From Pseudomonas sp. (lineage in GTDB: Bacteria > Pseudomonadota > Gammaproteobacteria > Pseudomonadales > Pseudomonadaceae), in contig SKFV01000061.1 of NCBI GenBank assembly GCA_007117785.1, positions 1 to 19,986 of the forward strand: DNA of 19,986 bases. Direction: 5' to 3'. Position numbers and translations under genes: made by a program. The number at the start of each line of letters is the position of its first letter. Position 1 is the first letter of the stretch. Positions 7,138 through 14,351 of the stretch are shown piece after piece. The notes under the pieces were generated by a model that saw only the letters and a list, made by a program, of their open reading frames with translations, searched no databases and had not been told where the DNA came from.

Positions 7138-7271
7138 CAGGTGCTCACCCGTTCAGGCGATGGGGTGGGGAAGAGTTCCAGTGCTAGGGTATCCAGCATA
7201 ATAACGAAGAAATATGGCGTTAAGACTCCCGGTATTTTTACCGTCAGCTGCCACCTCCGCAGAGGCTCATG

Positions 7272-8897
7272 ATGTCCCGATTCAATCCGCTGCTCAGTCG
7301 ACGAGACAGCTTCAGCTTGTTGGCAGCGGATGCCAAACCTCAACGCAGTTTCTGGTCAGCGGGCATGCTCGCGGTTGCCAGCGGTATCCTCTGGTTCGTT
7401 CCCTGGTTGGCGCCGGCATTGTTTGTCACGGCCTGGCTGGCGCCGGTCCCCCTGCTGTTTGCCCTGCAGCGAGCCACGGCTTGGCGTGCTTTTTTGCTTG
7501 GCTGGTTGGCGGGCACCGTCTGTTTTGCCGGTGCCAGTTACTGGATGATCGACTTTGCCATCAATCTGCGCGGGATCAGTTGGCTGACCAGCCTGCTTCT
7601 GGCTTCTATGTTCTGGATCTATGCCGGGCTGGCTCTGGCCTTTGGCTGCTTGCTCGCGCATTATTTGCGCCGCACCATGTCGAGCTGGCAATTTGTCAGC
7701 TTTCCGCTAGCCGTTGTGGTCAGCATGAGCCTGTTTCCACTGCTCTTCGAGACGCGTTTTGCCGAAGCACAAACCGGCTTTCTGCTGGCCTTGCAAGGGG
7801 TCGATCTGGTCGGTGCGCAGGGGCTTGATTTCCTGATGCTGATGTTTGGCGTGTTGGCCTTTCAGTTGTTGCGCTGGTGGCGTGATGCTGCGCGCTGGTT
7901 GCGTCATCCAAGCATGCTCGGCTGGGGTCTGCTGGTAGTCTGGTTTGCTTACGCAGGTAGCAGCTGGCTTTATTGGGAGCGTGAGATTGCACAGTGGTCA
8001 ACCAAGCGAGTTGGCCTGGTACAACCCAATGATGCGCCTACTGTTGAGGTGCCACCTCCGCCGGAAGGATTTACCCGCGAATTTCCCCCGGAAATGCAGG
8101 CCAGTCAGCGTCTGGTGGATGCCGGCGCTGAGCTGATTATCTGGCCGGAAGCCCGATACAAAGGCTACTTCGAGATGTTTTCAGTACGTCAGGCCTATGC
8201 TGAGCAGGTTGCCAAATGGGGTGTGCCGCTGGTTTTCCACGATGCCGAGTCACAATGGATACGCGGTGAGCAAGTGGGCTTCAATACGGTGACGCTGCTG
8301 GACGCCGCGGGGCATAGTGGCGGGCATTATCGCAAGATGGAGCGCATGCCCTTTGGTGAGTACCTGCCAGCGTTTTTCAGCCTGCCGGGCATTGACTGGC
8401 TGACCAGGCGTTTTCTCGGCGAGTTTCTGCGCCCTCTGGGTGCGGGTCAGCACCATGGAGTTTTCTTCCTCGATGACCTGCTGCTGGTGCCAAAGATTTG
8501 CTATGAAACCGCATTCCCTGCGTCGATAGCGGCGGCCATTGGTGACGACGCTGCGGGCAAGGTGCTGCTCTTCGTCTCGCAGGACAATTGGTTTGGCGAG
8601 ACCCGTCAGCCGTTCCAGCATCGCGATATGTCGATTGTGCGGGGTATTGAGAACCGCGTGCCAATGATCCATGCAATCAATAACGGTCCGTCGGTGGTGG
8701 CAACACCCACAGGACGGGTGGTTGCCAGTACCCGGGCTTTCAGCCGGACCGAGCTGGTGGCTGACATGCCTTTCTCGCCCGAGGCGGGCGGCAGCTTTTT
8801 CAGCCGATACCCGCAGCTATTTGCCTGGTTCAGTCAGGGCCTGTTGGCCCTGCTGGTATTGCTGGCGGTTGTTGGCCGCTGGCGTCAGCGCAGGTAA
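7272..8897 (+). CDS. Apolipoprotein N-acyltransferase (Lnt)-like membrane protein
   Basis: This is an inner-membrane enzyme with a periplasmic carbon-nitrogen hydrolase (nitrilase) domain. Lnt adds the third acyl chain to the N-terminal Cys of lipoproteins. About 541 residues: several membrane helices (about 28-240), a nitrilase domain (about 245-505) and a final C-terminal helix (about 518-535). Numbering from the second Met, the catalytic set matches E. coli Lnt: E293 in WPEARYKGYFE (E267), K355 in YRKMERMPFGEY (K335), E362 (E343), and C410-Y411-E412 in KICYETAFP (C387-Y388-E389). Two adjacent ATGs exist. I prefer the one at 7272 because AGAGG is then six bases upstream. Lnt is usually beside corC/ybeX, which is absent here, so this may be an Lnt paralogue with altered acyl acceptor. 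It overlaps the convergent serine hydrolase gene by 13 bases. Confidence 0.85.
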   Translation: MSRFNPLLSRRDSFSLLAADAKPQRSFWSAGMLAVASGILWFVPWLAPALFVTAWLAPVPLLFALQRATAWRAFLLGWLAGTVCFAGASYWMIDFAINLRGISWLTSLLLASMFWIYAGLALAFGCLLAHYLRRTMSSWQFVSFPLAVVVSMSLFPLLFETRFAEAQTGFLLALQGVDLVGAQGLDFLMLMFGVLAFQLLRWWRDAARWLRHPSMLGWGLLVVWFAYAGSSWLYWEREIAQWSTKRVGLVQPNDAPTVEVPPPPEGFTREFPPEMQASQRLVDAGAELIIWPEARYKGYFEMFSVRQAYAEQVAKWGVPLVFHDAESQWIRGEQVGFNTVTLLDAAGHSGGHYRKMERMPFGEYLPAFFSLPGIDWLTRRFLGEFLRPLGAGQHHGVFFLDDLLLVPKICYETAFPASIAAAIGDDAAGKVLLFVSQDNWFGETRQPFQHRDMSIVRGIENRVPMIHAINNGPSVVATPTGRVVASTRAFSRTELVADMPFSPEAGGSFFSRYPQLFAWFSQGLLALLVLLAVVGRWRQRR

Positions 8898-10189
8898 TCG
8901 GCCAGCGCAGCCATAGCCGGCAAGGTGTATAGCATGGTCACTGCCGAACTGGCCTCGGGGTGGGATGAAAAACGCACTACCACAGTGTTGGTCGACGGGT
9001 TGACATGAATCATTTGGCCATGCACACCCAGCGCATAGTAGCTGCCATCGTTGTCATGGCTGATCCACCATTGGTTGCGATAGGAAAATCCAGGCATGAA
9101 GTCACGGCCGGATGCCTTGAAGGCCTCACGATCAGCCCCGTTGGTGATGGTCTCGACGACCTCGGGAGCTATTACCTGATTGCCTTGCCAGTTACCCTGA
9201 TTGCGCATTAGCTCTCCTATTCTGGCCAGATCACGCAGGGTTACGTTGAGGCCTGCGCCGGCCCATTCGGTGCCCTTGCTGTCCAGCAGCAGGTAAGCGT
9301 CATGTTCGGCGCCTAGTTGTTGCCAGAGACGCTCGCTGATAAGCTCGGATACCGATTGCTGACTGGCGCGACGCAGCACCCAGCCGAGCACTTCTGTATG
9401 TACCGTGCGGTAGATAAATTCCCGGCCATGCTCGCCAGGGCCGCGGCCAATGCTGGGCAAGTAATCGGTTAGATTGCGGTAACCGGTAAAGTCGGCGGGT
9501 GCTGGCGCCATGTTGGCAGCCATGGCGTACTCAAGTACATTGGATTTTTCATCGCCATAGATTTCGTTGTAATCGATGTCAGCAGTCATGTTCAGCACTT
9601 GCTGAACGCTGGCACCCTGCCAGCCGCTCTCAGCCAGTTCGGGCAGGTAGTCAGTGACCAGTGCGTCGGCATCAAGCACGCCTTCATGGATCAACTGGGT
9701 GGCCAGCAACCCGGTAAAGGACTTGGTAACCGACCACAGCATATGCGGATGATGCGCCGGCATGCCCTCATGGTAAGCCTCGTAGATGACTTCGCCGTTG
9801 TGCAGAATCAACGTGGCATCGGCATAGGTGCGGCTCAGGTAATCGGCAAAACTCAGCGCTTCTCCATCCGGCCCATCAAAGCGCAGGGCGTCTATCTGAC
9901 TGTGTTGGTCTGTACCCTGAGGCCAGGGCTGCACCGGTTTTCCAGCTCGATGAATATTGCGGCTGGGAAGCAGCTCGCGCATATGGTGGAAGGCCCAGCG
10001 CAAGTTGGGGAATTGCATCAGGTAATTGGCGGCAGTGACCTGTTTGTCTGCCGGTGGTGGGTGCCCTTGCATCAGGCCCAGCTGGTCGAGTCTATAATCA
10101 GCCGGATCAAGGGGTGTCTGGAGCTCGGCAGTGGCGCTGGCAATACTCAGGCTGGCCAGCAGGGCCAGGGTCAGTTGCGTGCGGCGCAT
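8885..10189 (-). CDS. Secreted serine hydrolase of the beta-lactamase/NylB-like family
   Basis: This exported 434-residue protein has the serine beta-lactamase/penicillin-binding fold (PF00144 type). Residues 1-21 form a signal peptide (MRRTQL, hydrophobic core, ATA before the cut). The nucleophile motif is S153-V-T-K156 in LWSVTKSFTG. The second motif reads Y260-R-T262 instead of Tyr-x-Asn, and the third is H390-G-Q in place of Lys-Thr-Gly. Relatives with such motifs include 6-aminohexanoate-dimer hydrolase (NylB), esterases and amidases, so real beta-lactam hydrolysis is unlikely. The substrate is unknown. The start is ATG 10189 because GAGGTG lies five bases upstream and the signal peptide follows directly. 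It lies 101 bases downstream of the same-strand MscS gene. Its 3' end overlaps the convergent Lnt-like gene. Confidence 0.88.
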   Translation of the reverse strand: MRRTQLTLALLASLSIASATAELQTPLDPADYRLDQLGLMQGHPPPADKQVTAANYLMQFPNLRWAFHHMRELLPSRNIHRAGKPVQPWPQGTDQHSQIDALRFDGPDGEALSFADYLSRTYADATLILHNGEVIYEAYHEGMPAHHPHMLWSVTKSFTGLLATQLIHEGVLDADALVTDYLPELAESGWQGASVQQVLNMTADIDYNEIYGDEKSNVLEYAMAANMAPAPADFTGYRNLTDYLPSIGRGPGEHGREFIYRTVHTEVLGWVLRRASQQSVSELISERLWQQLGAEHDAYLLLDSKGTEWAGAGLNVTLRDLARIGELMRNQGNWQGNQVIAPEVVETITNGADREAFKASGRDFMPGFSYRNQWWISHDNDGSYYALGVHGQMIHVNPSTNTVVVRFSSHPEASSAVTMLYTLPAMAALADYLR

Positions 10190-10223
10190 GGGTTCACCTC
10201 TATTATTGTTTTCTGTATGCAGC

Positions 10224-10229
10224 ATTGTA
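10224..10229 (-). promoter_or_regulatory. Possible -10 box upstream of the serine hydrolase gene
   Basis: TACAAT on the minus strand matches five of six -10 consensus bases and lies about 35 bases before the start codon. No recognisable -35 is found at 16-18 bases, where the DNA is G-rich. The gene may instead be read through from mscS. Confidence 0.25.
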
Positions 10230-10247
10230 CCGCCCCCGCCCACAAGC

Positions 10248-10266
10248 GGCCAGTCCGTTGCTGGCC
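10248..10266 (-). repeat. Hairpin between the MscS gene and the serine hydrolase gene
   Basis: GGCCAG (10248-10253) and CTGGCC (10261-10266) are perfect 6-bp inverted arms around a 7-nt loop, 25 bases after the MscS stop codon. No U-run follows in the minus direction, so at most it is a Rho-assisted terminator or an mRNA stability element between the two genes. Confidence 0.3.
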
Positions 10267-10290
10267 AGGCCGATAATGCTGAATGTCGGG

Positions 10291-11586
10291 TTATTCCTGA
10301 CGCGGCAGTGGAGTTTTGATATGCAGATCGCGCTGTGGGTAGGGAATGGTGATTCTGGCCTCCTTGAACGCGCGCCAGATCGCCAGGTTGATCGCAGAGC
10401 GCACACTACCGACGCCGGCCTCAGGATCGGCTATCCATACCCGCAGTTCCAGCAGGATGCCGTTATCACCGAACTCCACCAGGTTGACCACCGGGGGTGG
10501 CTCCATCAATGCACGGGGGGATACGCTGGCTGCTTCGCGCATCAAGGCCATCGCCTGTTCCGGATCGTCGTCATAGCTGATTTCCACCTGAATGCGTAAG
10601 CGGATATTGCGATCGGCGTAGCTCCAGTTGATCACTTCATTGGTGATTACGTTTTCATTCGGGATCAGAGTATCCACACCGTCCCGGTTACGCACAACGA
10701 TATAGCGTGCGCGCAGCTCCTGAACCCAGCCAAAGCTCTCGCCAATGGTGACCACGTCACCCGGCTTGATCGAGCGATCAAGGATGAGGATGAATCCGCT
10801 GATAAAGTTGCTGGTGATGCGCTGCAGACCAAAACCCAGACCGACCCCGAGCGCACCCCCAAACACCGTCAGCGTGGTCAGGTCGATACCAACCAGATTG
10901 AGTGACAACAGAATCGCCAGCGTGAGCAGAAAGAAGCGGCTGAATTTGGCCAGCGCCACCTGCAAGCCCGGGGTGACATAGGGCGATTTTTGCATGCGTC
11001 GATCAATCAGCGCCGAGAGCCAGAAAGCCAATGCCATCATCAATGCAATCAGCAACATCAGCTTGAGGACGTAAAGTAGCGAGATGCGGGCGTCACCGAA
11101 GTCTACGGCGAGACTGTCGAGCAATTGCAGTATGGGCGGCAGAATACCGAGTAAGTGCAGGGCCACCAGGGTCCACACGCTCAGGCTGATAATGTTTTCC
11201 CAGGCCTTGAGCGCCGGCGTGACTGGAAAACCCTTGCGTAGCAGATAAACCACCAGGCGGATACCGGCGAGGGAAAGCAACAGGGGGATAACCAGGTTCA
11301 GCAGTTGTGATTCCAGACCGCTTGCGATCATTACACCGCGGCCAATCATGACCCAGAGTAACAGGCTCAGAGGTACCAGCAGGCGCTGTCCCGAACGGCT
11401 AAGCAAGTGCTGCCATTGACGGGTCCCGGTTATTTCTGCCATTGCTTCCAGGCGGGGTGCCAGGTTATTGCGCAACAACAGGGTAATGCCGACGGCCACT
11501 GCCAGAATTACCAGCTGGTACAACACTGCGGGGCTGGTCCAGAACACGTGGGCTTGTTGCAGCAGAATAGACAGACGTTCAGTCAA
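10291..11586 (-). CDS. MscS-family mechanosensitive ion channel
   Basis: This inner-membrane channel opens under membrane tension to release solutes on hypo-osmotic shock. It has 431 residues and is longer than E. coli MscS (286), with about five extra N-terminal helices (about 21-38, 68-86, 95-115, 131-150, 168-192) before the MscS core. The core has a helix at about 212-232, then the pore-lining TM3 around FGGALGVGLGFGLQ (242-255). The beta domain entry is DRSIKPGDVV (270-279), followed by the beta and alpha/beta cytoplasmic vestibule to about 425. The Gly/Ala-rich pore helix is intact. The start is a TTG at 11584-11586 with GGAG about ten bases upstream. No ATG occurs before the first helix. 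The gene is divergent from nfeD. Confidence 0.9.
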   Translation of the reverse strand: MTERLSILLQQAHVFWTSPAVLYQLVILAVAVGITLLLRNNLAPRLEAMAEITGTRQWQHLLSRSGQRLLVPLSLLLWVMIGRGVMIASGLESQLLNLVIPLLLSLAGIRLVVYLLRKGFPVTPALKAWENIISLSVWTLVALHLLGILPPILQLLDSLAVDFGDARISLLYVLKLMLLIALMMALAFWLSALIDRRMQKSPYVTPGLQVALAKFSRFFLLTLAILLSLNLVGIDLTTLTVFGGALGVGLGFGLQRITSNFISGFILILDRSIKPGDVVTIGESFGWVQELRARYIVVRNRDGVDTLIPNENVITNEVINWSYADRNIRLRIQVEISYDDDPEQAMALMREAASVSPRALMEPPPVVNLVEFGDNGILLELRVWIADPEAGVGSVRSAINLAIWRAFKEARITIPYPQRDLHIKTPLPRQE

Positions 11587-11761
11587 GCGCGGAGCACTCC
11601 GTGGCAGTTTTAAGAACTACTATAGCGTATGCCGGGTAGCCTGGTGGTTATTACAGAATGTTTGGGTAACACGGTGACACGCATTGCAATGGCCAGCGGC
11701 GAAGCAACTGGCGTTGAGTCTGCTAATCTGGAATCAGTATTTCAAGTCATGGGGAAGTTGC

Positions 11762-13228
11762 GTGTCCAGATTCCATCAGCACAGACGCATCTTTAGGCGG
11801 TCATCGAGTTGGTTGGGCTGGAGCAGCCTCGGGGTATTTGCTCTGGGTATGCTCATGGCGCTGTTTGCGCACAGCTATCAGGCCATGGCCAATGAGAGCA
11901 GCGAGCGTCGCAGCGGTATCGTGCTCAGCGTCAACGACGCGATTGGGCCGGCAACCATGGACTATCTGGTGCGCGGTATCGAGCAAGCTGCTGCCGACGA
12001 TGCCGCTCTGGTTGTCATCGAGCTGGATACTCCCGGCGGACTGGTCGATTCCATGCGCCTGATCATTAAGAGCATTCTGGCCTCGCCGTTACCAGTGGCC
12101 ACCTATGTCAGCCCCTCTGGCAGTCGCGCAGCCAGCGCCGGCACTTACATTCTCTACGCCAGTCATATTGCCGCCATGGCGCCGGCGACCAATCTTGGTT
12201 CGGCCACACCGGTCCAGATGGGCGGGATGCCGGGCAGCGATGAGCCGGAGCGCCCCATGCCCAGTGAAGACAATGGCAATGACGAGGCGGCGGAAGGCAG
12301 TGATGAAGCGGAGGAGTCGTCCAGTCCTCGTCGCGGCAGCAGTGCCATGGAGCGCAAGGTGCTGGAGGATTCGGTGGCCTATATTCGTGAACTGGCCGAG
12401 CGCCATGGCCGCAACGCTGACTGGGCAGAAGAGGCGGTCCGCGAAGCGGTGAATCTGGGCTCACGCGAAGCGCTGGAAAAGAACGTGGTGGATGTGGTGG
12501 CGCGTGATATTGACGACCTGCTGCAACAGATCCACGGCCGTACCGTGGTCATGTCCAATGGAGAACTGACCCTGGATACAGAAAACCTGGAGATGGTCCG
12601 GATAGATCCTAACTGGCGCACCCAGCTGCTGGCGGTGATCACCAATCCGAACATTGCCTACTTTCTGATGTTGATCGGTTTCTACGGCATCATTTTCGAA
12701 TTGTCGAATCCCGGCAGTATCTACCCGGGTGTGATCGGGGTAATCAGTCTGGTGCTGGCGCTCTTTGCCTTTCAGGTGCTGTCGGTCAATTACGCCGGCC
12801 TGGCGCTGATCATACTCGGGCTGGCGTTCATTGTTGCCGAGGCCTTTGTGCCCAGTTTCGGCATACTCGGCATCGGCGGCATTATTGCCTTCGTCACTGG
12901 TTCGGTCATTCTGATGGACGGTAGCCATCAGGAGATTTCCCTGCCGACCATCGGCGGTATTGCCGCGGTAGCCGCCGGCTTCATGTTGTGGGCGCTGTAT
13001 CGCCTGGTGGAACTGCGGCGCAGTCCGGTCGCCAGCGGCGCTGAGCATCTGCTGCGTGAAAAGGCGGAGGCGCTGGATGATTTTGTTGCCGGTGGCGACA
13101 GCTACCTGGGGCATGTGCAGGTCAGTGGTGAACGCTGGAATGCCCGTTCTGGTCAGCCGATCAAGACCGGCAGCCGCGTCAGCATAACCCGGATCGATGG
13201 TCTTACCCTGATCGTCAGTCCCGAATGA
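11762..13228 (+). CDS. NfeD-family membrane serine protease (ClpP-like domain + NfeD)
   Basis: This is a long-form NfeD protein, partner of the slipin encoded next. Archaeal homologues (PH1510) cleave the C-terminus of a stomatin-like partner. It has 488 residues from GTG 11762, chosen because GGGGAAG precedes it and a basic n-region plus hydrophobic core (about 17-42) then forms a signal peptide. The in-frame ATG at 11684 has no ribosome binding site. A ClpP-like protease domain (about 50-255) has the nucleophile S125 in RAASAGTYI and probable base K199 in MERKVLED. A variable acidic Ser/Pro linker (about 157-195) interrupts it. Four to five membrane helices follow (about 296-412), then an OB-fold NfeD domain (about 440-488). 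The slipin gene lies 49 bases downstream. Confidence 0.9.
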   Translation: MSRFHQHRRIFRRSSSWLGWSSLGVFALGMLMALFAHSYQAMANESSERRSGIVLSVNDAIGPATMDYLVRGIEQAAADDAALVVIELDTPGGLVDSMRLIIKSILASPLPVATYVSPSGSRAASAGTYILYASHIAAMAPATNLGSATPVQMGGMPGSDEPERPMPSEDNGNDEAAEGSDEAEESSSPRRGSSAMERKVLEDSVAYIRELAERHGRNADWAEEAVREAVNLGSREALEKNVVDVVARDIDDLLQQIHGRTVVMSNGELTLDTENLEMVRIDPNWRTQLLAVITNPNIAYFLMLIGFYGIIFELSNPGSIYPGVIGVISLVLALFAFQVLSVNYAGLALIILGLAFIVAEAFVPSFGILGIGGIIAFVTGSVILMDGSHQEISLPTIGGIAAVAAGFMLWALYRLVELRRSPVASGAEHLLREKAEALDDFVAGGDSYLGHVQVSGERWNARSGQPIKTGSRVSITRIDGLTLIVSPE

Positions 13229-13236
13229 TTACAGTT

Positions 13237-13256
13237 GCCGGTGACATTGTGCCGGC
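13237..13256 (+). terminator. Weak hairpin between nfeD and slipin genes
   Basis: GCCGG (13237-13241) pairs with CCGGC (13252-13256) around a 10-nt loop, followed by GCTTTATT, a poor U-tract. The slipin ribosome binding site follows directly. It could tune relative expression in the operon rather than end transcription. Confidence 0.3.
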
Positions 13257-13277
13257 GCTTTATTGATAGGAGGTTGT

Positions 13278-14057
13278 ATGCTTGCCGATATCATTCCCTA
13301 TGTCACACCCATCGTCTTCTTGCTGATCATTCTGGCCTCGGCCATTCGCATCCTGCCCGAGTACCAGCGCGGCGTGGTGTTCTTTCTGGGGCGCTTTCAG
13401 GGGGTTAAAGGGCCGGGCTTGATTATCGTGATCCCCGGTCTGCAGCAAATGGAACGGGTTGATTTGCGTGTGGTGGCGCTGGACGTACCCAGTCAGGACG
13501 TGATTTCCCGGGACAATGTCACCGTGCGCGTCAACGCGGTCCTCTACTATCGGGTGGTCGATCCCGAGCGCGCGATTATCCGCGTGGAAAACTTCGCCGA
13601 AGCCACCAGTCAACTGGCGCAAACCACCCTGCGCTCGGTGCTTGGTAAGCACGATCTGGATGAAATGCTCTCCGAGCGTGACAAGCTGAATGCCGATATT
13701 CAGGAGATCATTGATGCCCAGACCGAGGAATGGGGCGTCAAGGTGGCCAATGTGGAAATCAAGCATGTTGACCTCAACGAGAATATGATTCGCGCCATTG
13801 CCCGCCAGGCCGAAGCCGAGCGGGAACGCCGGGCCAAGGTGATTCATGCCGAAGGCGAGCTGCAGGCGTCGGAGAAACTGGTTGAAGCCGCCAATGTCAT
13901 GTCACGCGAGTCTGGTGCCATGCAGTTGCGTTACCTGCAGACATTGGCTGATATGAGTACCAGTAATGCATCGACTATCGTGTTCCCGCTGCCGATTGAT
14001 CTGCTTGAGGCACTGACCAAAAAAGTCCACAGCAGCAATTCAGGTAACCAGCAATAA
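13278..14057 (+). CDS. Slipin (stomatin/SPFH-family membrane scaffold protein)
   Basis: This is a membrane-associated band-7 protein that would oligomerise into inner-membrane microdomains. It has 259 residues: an N-terminal membrane helix (about 7-24), then an SPFH domain (about 28-185) with the typical RILPEYQRGVVFFLGRF (24-40) and PGLIIVIPG (46-54) start. A charged helical stretch with the AEAERERRAKVI core (178-189) follows, then a C-terminal segment to a Ser/Asn-rich tail. The start is ATG 13278, preceded by a perfect AGGAGG with a four-base spacer. A TTG five codons earlier overlaps that site and is unlikely. nfeD and slipin adjacency is a classic conserved operon, and NfeD may process this protein. 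A short DUF6435 gene follows 29 bases later. Confidence 0.93.
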   Translation: MLADIIPYVTPIVFLLIILASAIRILPEYQRGVVFFLGRFQGVKGPGLIIVIPGLQQMERVDLRVVALDVPSQDVISRDNVTVRVNAVLYYRVVDPERAIIRVENFAEATSQLAQTTLRSVLGKHDLDEMLSERDKLNADIQEIIDAQTEEWGVKVANVEIKHVDLNENMIRAIARQAEAERERRAKVIHAEGELQASEKLVEAANVMSRESGAMQLRYLQTLADMSTSNASTIVFPLPIDLLEALTKKVHSSNSGNQQ

Positions 14058-14086
14058 TTCCATCAACCATTGAATGAGGGCAGCCC

Positions 14087-14260
14087 ATGTTCGGCTTCTT
14101 GAAAAAGGACCCACAGAAAAAACTGCGTAAGGCTTACGATGCCAAGTTGGAAGAAGCCATGACCGCCCAGCGTAACGGCGACATCCGTACCTATTCCATG
14201 CTCAGCCAGGAAGCCGATGCGCTGTGGCGCGAATTGGAGGCCATGGACAAGGCCGAGTAG
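14087..14260 (+). CDS. DUF6435-like small protein (57 aa)
   Basis: This short cytoplasmic protein begins MFGFLKKDPQKKLRKAYD and is mostly amphipathic, charged helix. There are no Cys residues and no membrane segment. The FKKDP-like start, the following helix with EAMTAQRNGDIRTYSML and the length match my recollection of DUF6435 proteins common in gammaproteobacteria; the function is unknown. The ATG has GAGGG six bases upstream. It lies 29 bases after the slipin gene and 91 bases before the nuclease gene, so it probably belongs to the nfeD-slipin transcript. It is too short for a 60-codon ORF cutoff. Confidence 0.75.
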   Translation: MFGFLKKDPQKKLRKAYDAKLEEAMTAQRNGDIRTYSMLSQEADALWRELEAMDKAE

Positions 14261-14308
14261 CCTGCTGCTGGACAATGCCGGCCCGGCGCGGCTAGGGTAA
14301 GGCCATTC

Positions 14309-14326
14309 GATCGCCGAGACGCGATC
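14309..14326 (+). repeat. Short hairpin in the leader of the SbcD-like gene
   Basis: GATCGC and GCGATC are perfect 6-bp inverted arms around a 6-nt loop, nine bases upstream of the AAGGAG ribosome binding site. It may affect translation of the nuclease gene or be a binding site. There is no T-run. Confidence 0.25.
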
Positions 14327-14351
14327 AGGTGCCCAAGGAGTTGCCCCCGCC

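Noticed and set aside
12461..13114. 217-codon minus-strand ORF opposite nfeD
   Set aside because: No recognisable domain, low-complexity His/Gln composition and fully antisense to a clear NfeD protein.
13260..13847. 195-codon minus-strand ORF opposite the slipin
   Set aside because: Antisense shadow of the SPFH domain with no ribosome binding site or family resemblance.
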